The notes below the pieces were generated by a model that ran no database searches, was not told where the DNA came from, and worked only from the letters and a program-made list of their open reading frames with translations. The translations under genes and the position numbers were made by a program. A DNA stretch of 41,581 nt from Rikenellaceae bacterium (GTDB lineage: Bacteria; Bacteroidota; Bacteroidia; Bacteroidales; Rikenellaceae), in contig SUZM01000015.1 of the NCBI GenBank assembly GCA_015059965.1, positions 1 to 41,581 on the forward strand, given 5' to 3'. This document shows, piece by piece, positions 40,638-41,581 of the stretch; position 1 is the stretch's first letter; each line of letters starts with the position of its first letter.

Positions 40638-41456
40638 TTAATACGCATCTCTTACGCAACGAATGGCGACATCCGTGACACTCCACTTATCGTCAGCCTC
40701 GCTGACATTGCTATTGTTCTTGGGATTATACACAGGGCCACTTGCGCTCATATAGTATCCACCATTGAGCAGGAAGTCGATAGCCGGAGCATCTGTGCCA
40801 TCGCCTCCCTGAAGCTCCATAATAATCTTAAGCTCCGCCTCGGTGGGTAGACGCCAGTTGTCATAGACGATATATGGAGCCTGACCGTCGTCGTTGATAT
40901 CGTCCACCTCGACATAGTTCTTGCAGTGGTCGGCAAAGACAACCAACTTCTCGTGACTATTAAGCCTGTTAAGATTACTATATGTCGAGAGCACAGCACC
41001 AAGACGCGAGGCTATGACAAACGATGGCGATACCAACTTGGAGTTATTATCATCTCCTGCTGTATATCCATATTCGTCGAGGTTGGGGCGCGCGAGGGTA
41101 TAATCTGGCGATGTCGCCATAACGCGCACCTGATAGTTTCGCACATTGTGGGTCTCGCAATTTGAGGTATTCTTTTTCCACGAGTATGTGCCGCCTCCCC
41201 ACCAACCACTACGGCTATATGTGAAGTAGTAGTAGTTGATAGCATATAGATTACCATTGTTCTGCTTATTTCCTCGCACTTTAGAGGCTGTCCAGCCGTA
41301 ACCATTTGTTGGCGCGGCACTTGTATAGGTATACCTGGCAGTCTTTGTATTAAGGTCTACGCCATCAATTGTATAGATGCTTGCAATATGGTCGCTATCA
41401 AATAGATATGTCGTAGGGTCGTCTCCTGCGGTGGTCAATTGATTTACATTGTCCCA
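40638..41456 (-). pseudogene. Truncated surface protein with C-terminal FISUMP/DUF1566-like domain
   Basis: The frame is open from an in-frame stop at 41457-41459 to the stop at 40638 and contains no suitable ATG near its beginning; the best alternative start is TTG at 41438 (about 266 aa). The sequence begins mid-protein (WDNVNQLTTAGDD) with no signal peptide. The C-terminal region has the WRLPTEAEL motif and ends VAIRCVRDAY, like the domain found at the end of many Bacteroidetes surface or fimbrial tip proteins. It lies directly upstream of the 1105-aa fimbrillin-like gene, so an intact version would probably be a fimbrial tip adhesin. The break at 41457 coincides with foreign-looking sequence. 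Confidence 0.6.
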
Positions 41457-41484
41457 TTAGTGTCCCATAAAAAATAGGGACTAG

Positions 41485-41581
41485 TTAAACATTAAATAAA
41501 TTTGGCCCATTTGGTCCGAAACGGTCTTTGTCATATTGAAATTTAGTTTTGTCGAAGAGGTCTTTCAAGTGCGTTTTGTCA
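41485..41581 (-). pseudogene. C-terminal end of a possible transposase, running off the window
   Basis: An open frame of 31 codons ends at 41485 and continues past the window. The visible residues include LKDLFDKTKF and RFGPNGP, and the protein ends LFNV. The Lys/Asp/Phe-rich tail and the position next to a broken gene suggest an insertion sequence inserted here. Too little is visible to name a family. Confidence 0.4.

Overview
The window looks like chromosomal DNA of a Bacteroidales bacterium, probably Rikenellaceae or Alistipes-like; the genus is a guess. Three things support the phylum. Most coding DNA is moderately GC-rich, with many lipoproteins that have short signal peptides and a lipobox cysteine. 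Nine non-coding stretches carry the Bacteroidetes -7 box TAnnTTTG or a close match, several with TTTG or TTGC about 19-20 nt upstream. Genes such as the short Bacteroidetes-type omega subunit, fimbrillin-like lipoproteins and a BspA-like repeat lipoprotein also fit. Nothing was searched against a database; all names come from reading the translations.

Layout. 1-5.7 kb: a clostripain-family (C11) peptidase lipoprotein faces two large lipoproteins across a regulatory region that holds a perfect 22-bp inverted repeat between two good promoters. 5.9-6.5 kb: tRNA-Pro(GGG) and tRNA-His(GTG), each with its own promoter and terminator. 6.7-9.1 kb: groES-groEL, then a 42-bp tandem repeat and a hairpin element. 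9.1-10.1 kb: another lipoprotein with the same FN3-like domain. 10.3-14.5 kb: bamD, rpoZ, coaBC, recN. 14.6-19.4 kb, minus strand: a five-gene thiamine operon (thiD-thiE-thiC-thi4-tenI/thiE2) behind a TPP riboswitch; thiazole synthesis appears to use a Thi4-type enzyme, since no thiG/thiS/thiF/thiH is present here. 19.5-19.9 kb: a small DedA/YqaA-like membrane protein.

20.1-23.1 kb, minus strand: a clearly AT-rich block with a hypothetical protein, a coiled-coil plus BspA-type repeat lipoprotein and a NYN-domain nuclease-like protein, followed by a roughly 170-bp element with imperfect terminal inverted repeats. This looks acquired. 23.4-36.8 kb, minus strand: the classical transcription/translation cluster, in transcription order tRNA-Thr, tRNA-Tyr, tRNA-Gly, tuf, tRNA-Trp, secE, nusG, rplK, rplA, rplJ, rplL, rpoB, rpoC, with a strong promoter before tRNA-Thr and hairpins after tuf, rplL and rpoC.

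37.3-41.6 kb, minus strand: a fimbrillin-like 1105-aa lipoprotein and the 3' part of a probable surface or fimbrial protein whose reading frame is cut at 41457-41459, next to the C-terminal end of a possible transposase that runs off the window.

The best candidates for undescribed biology are the divergent peptidase/FN3-lipoprotein locus with its palindromic operator, the NYN/BspA AT-rich operon, and the small repeated elements around groEL and the thi operon.
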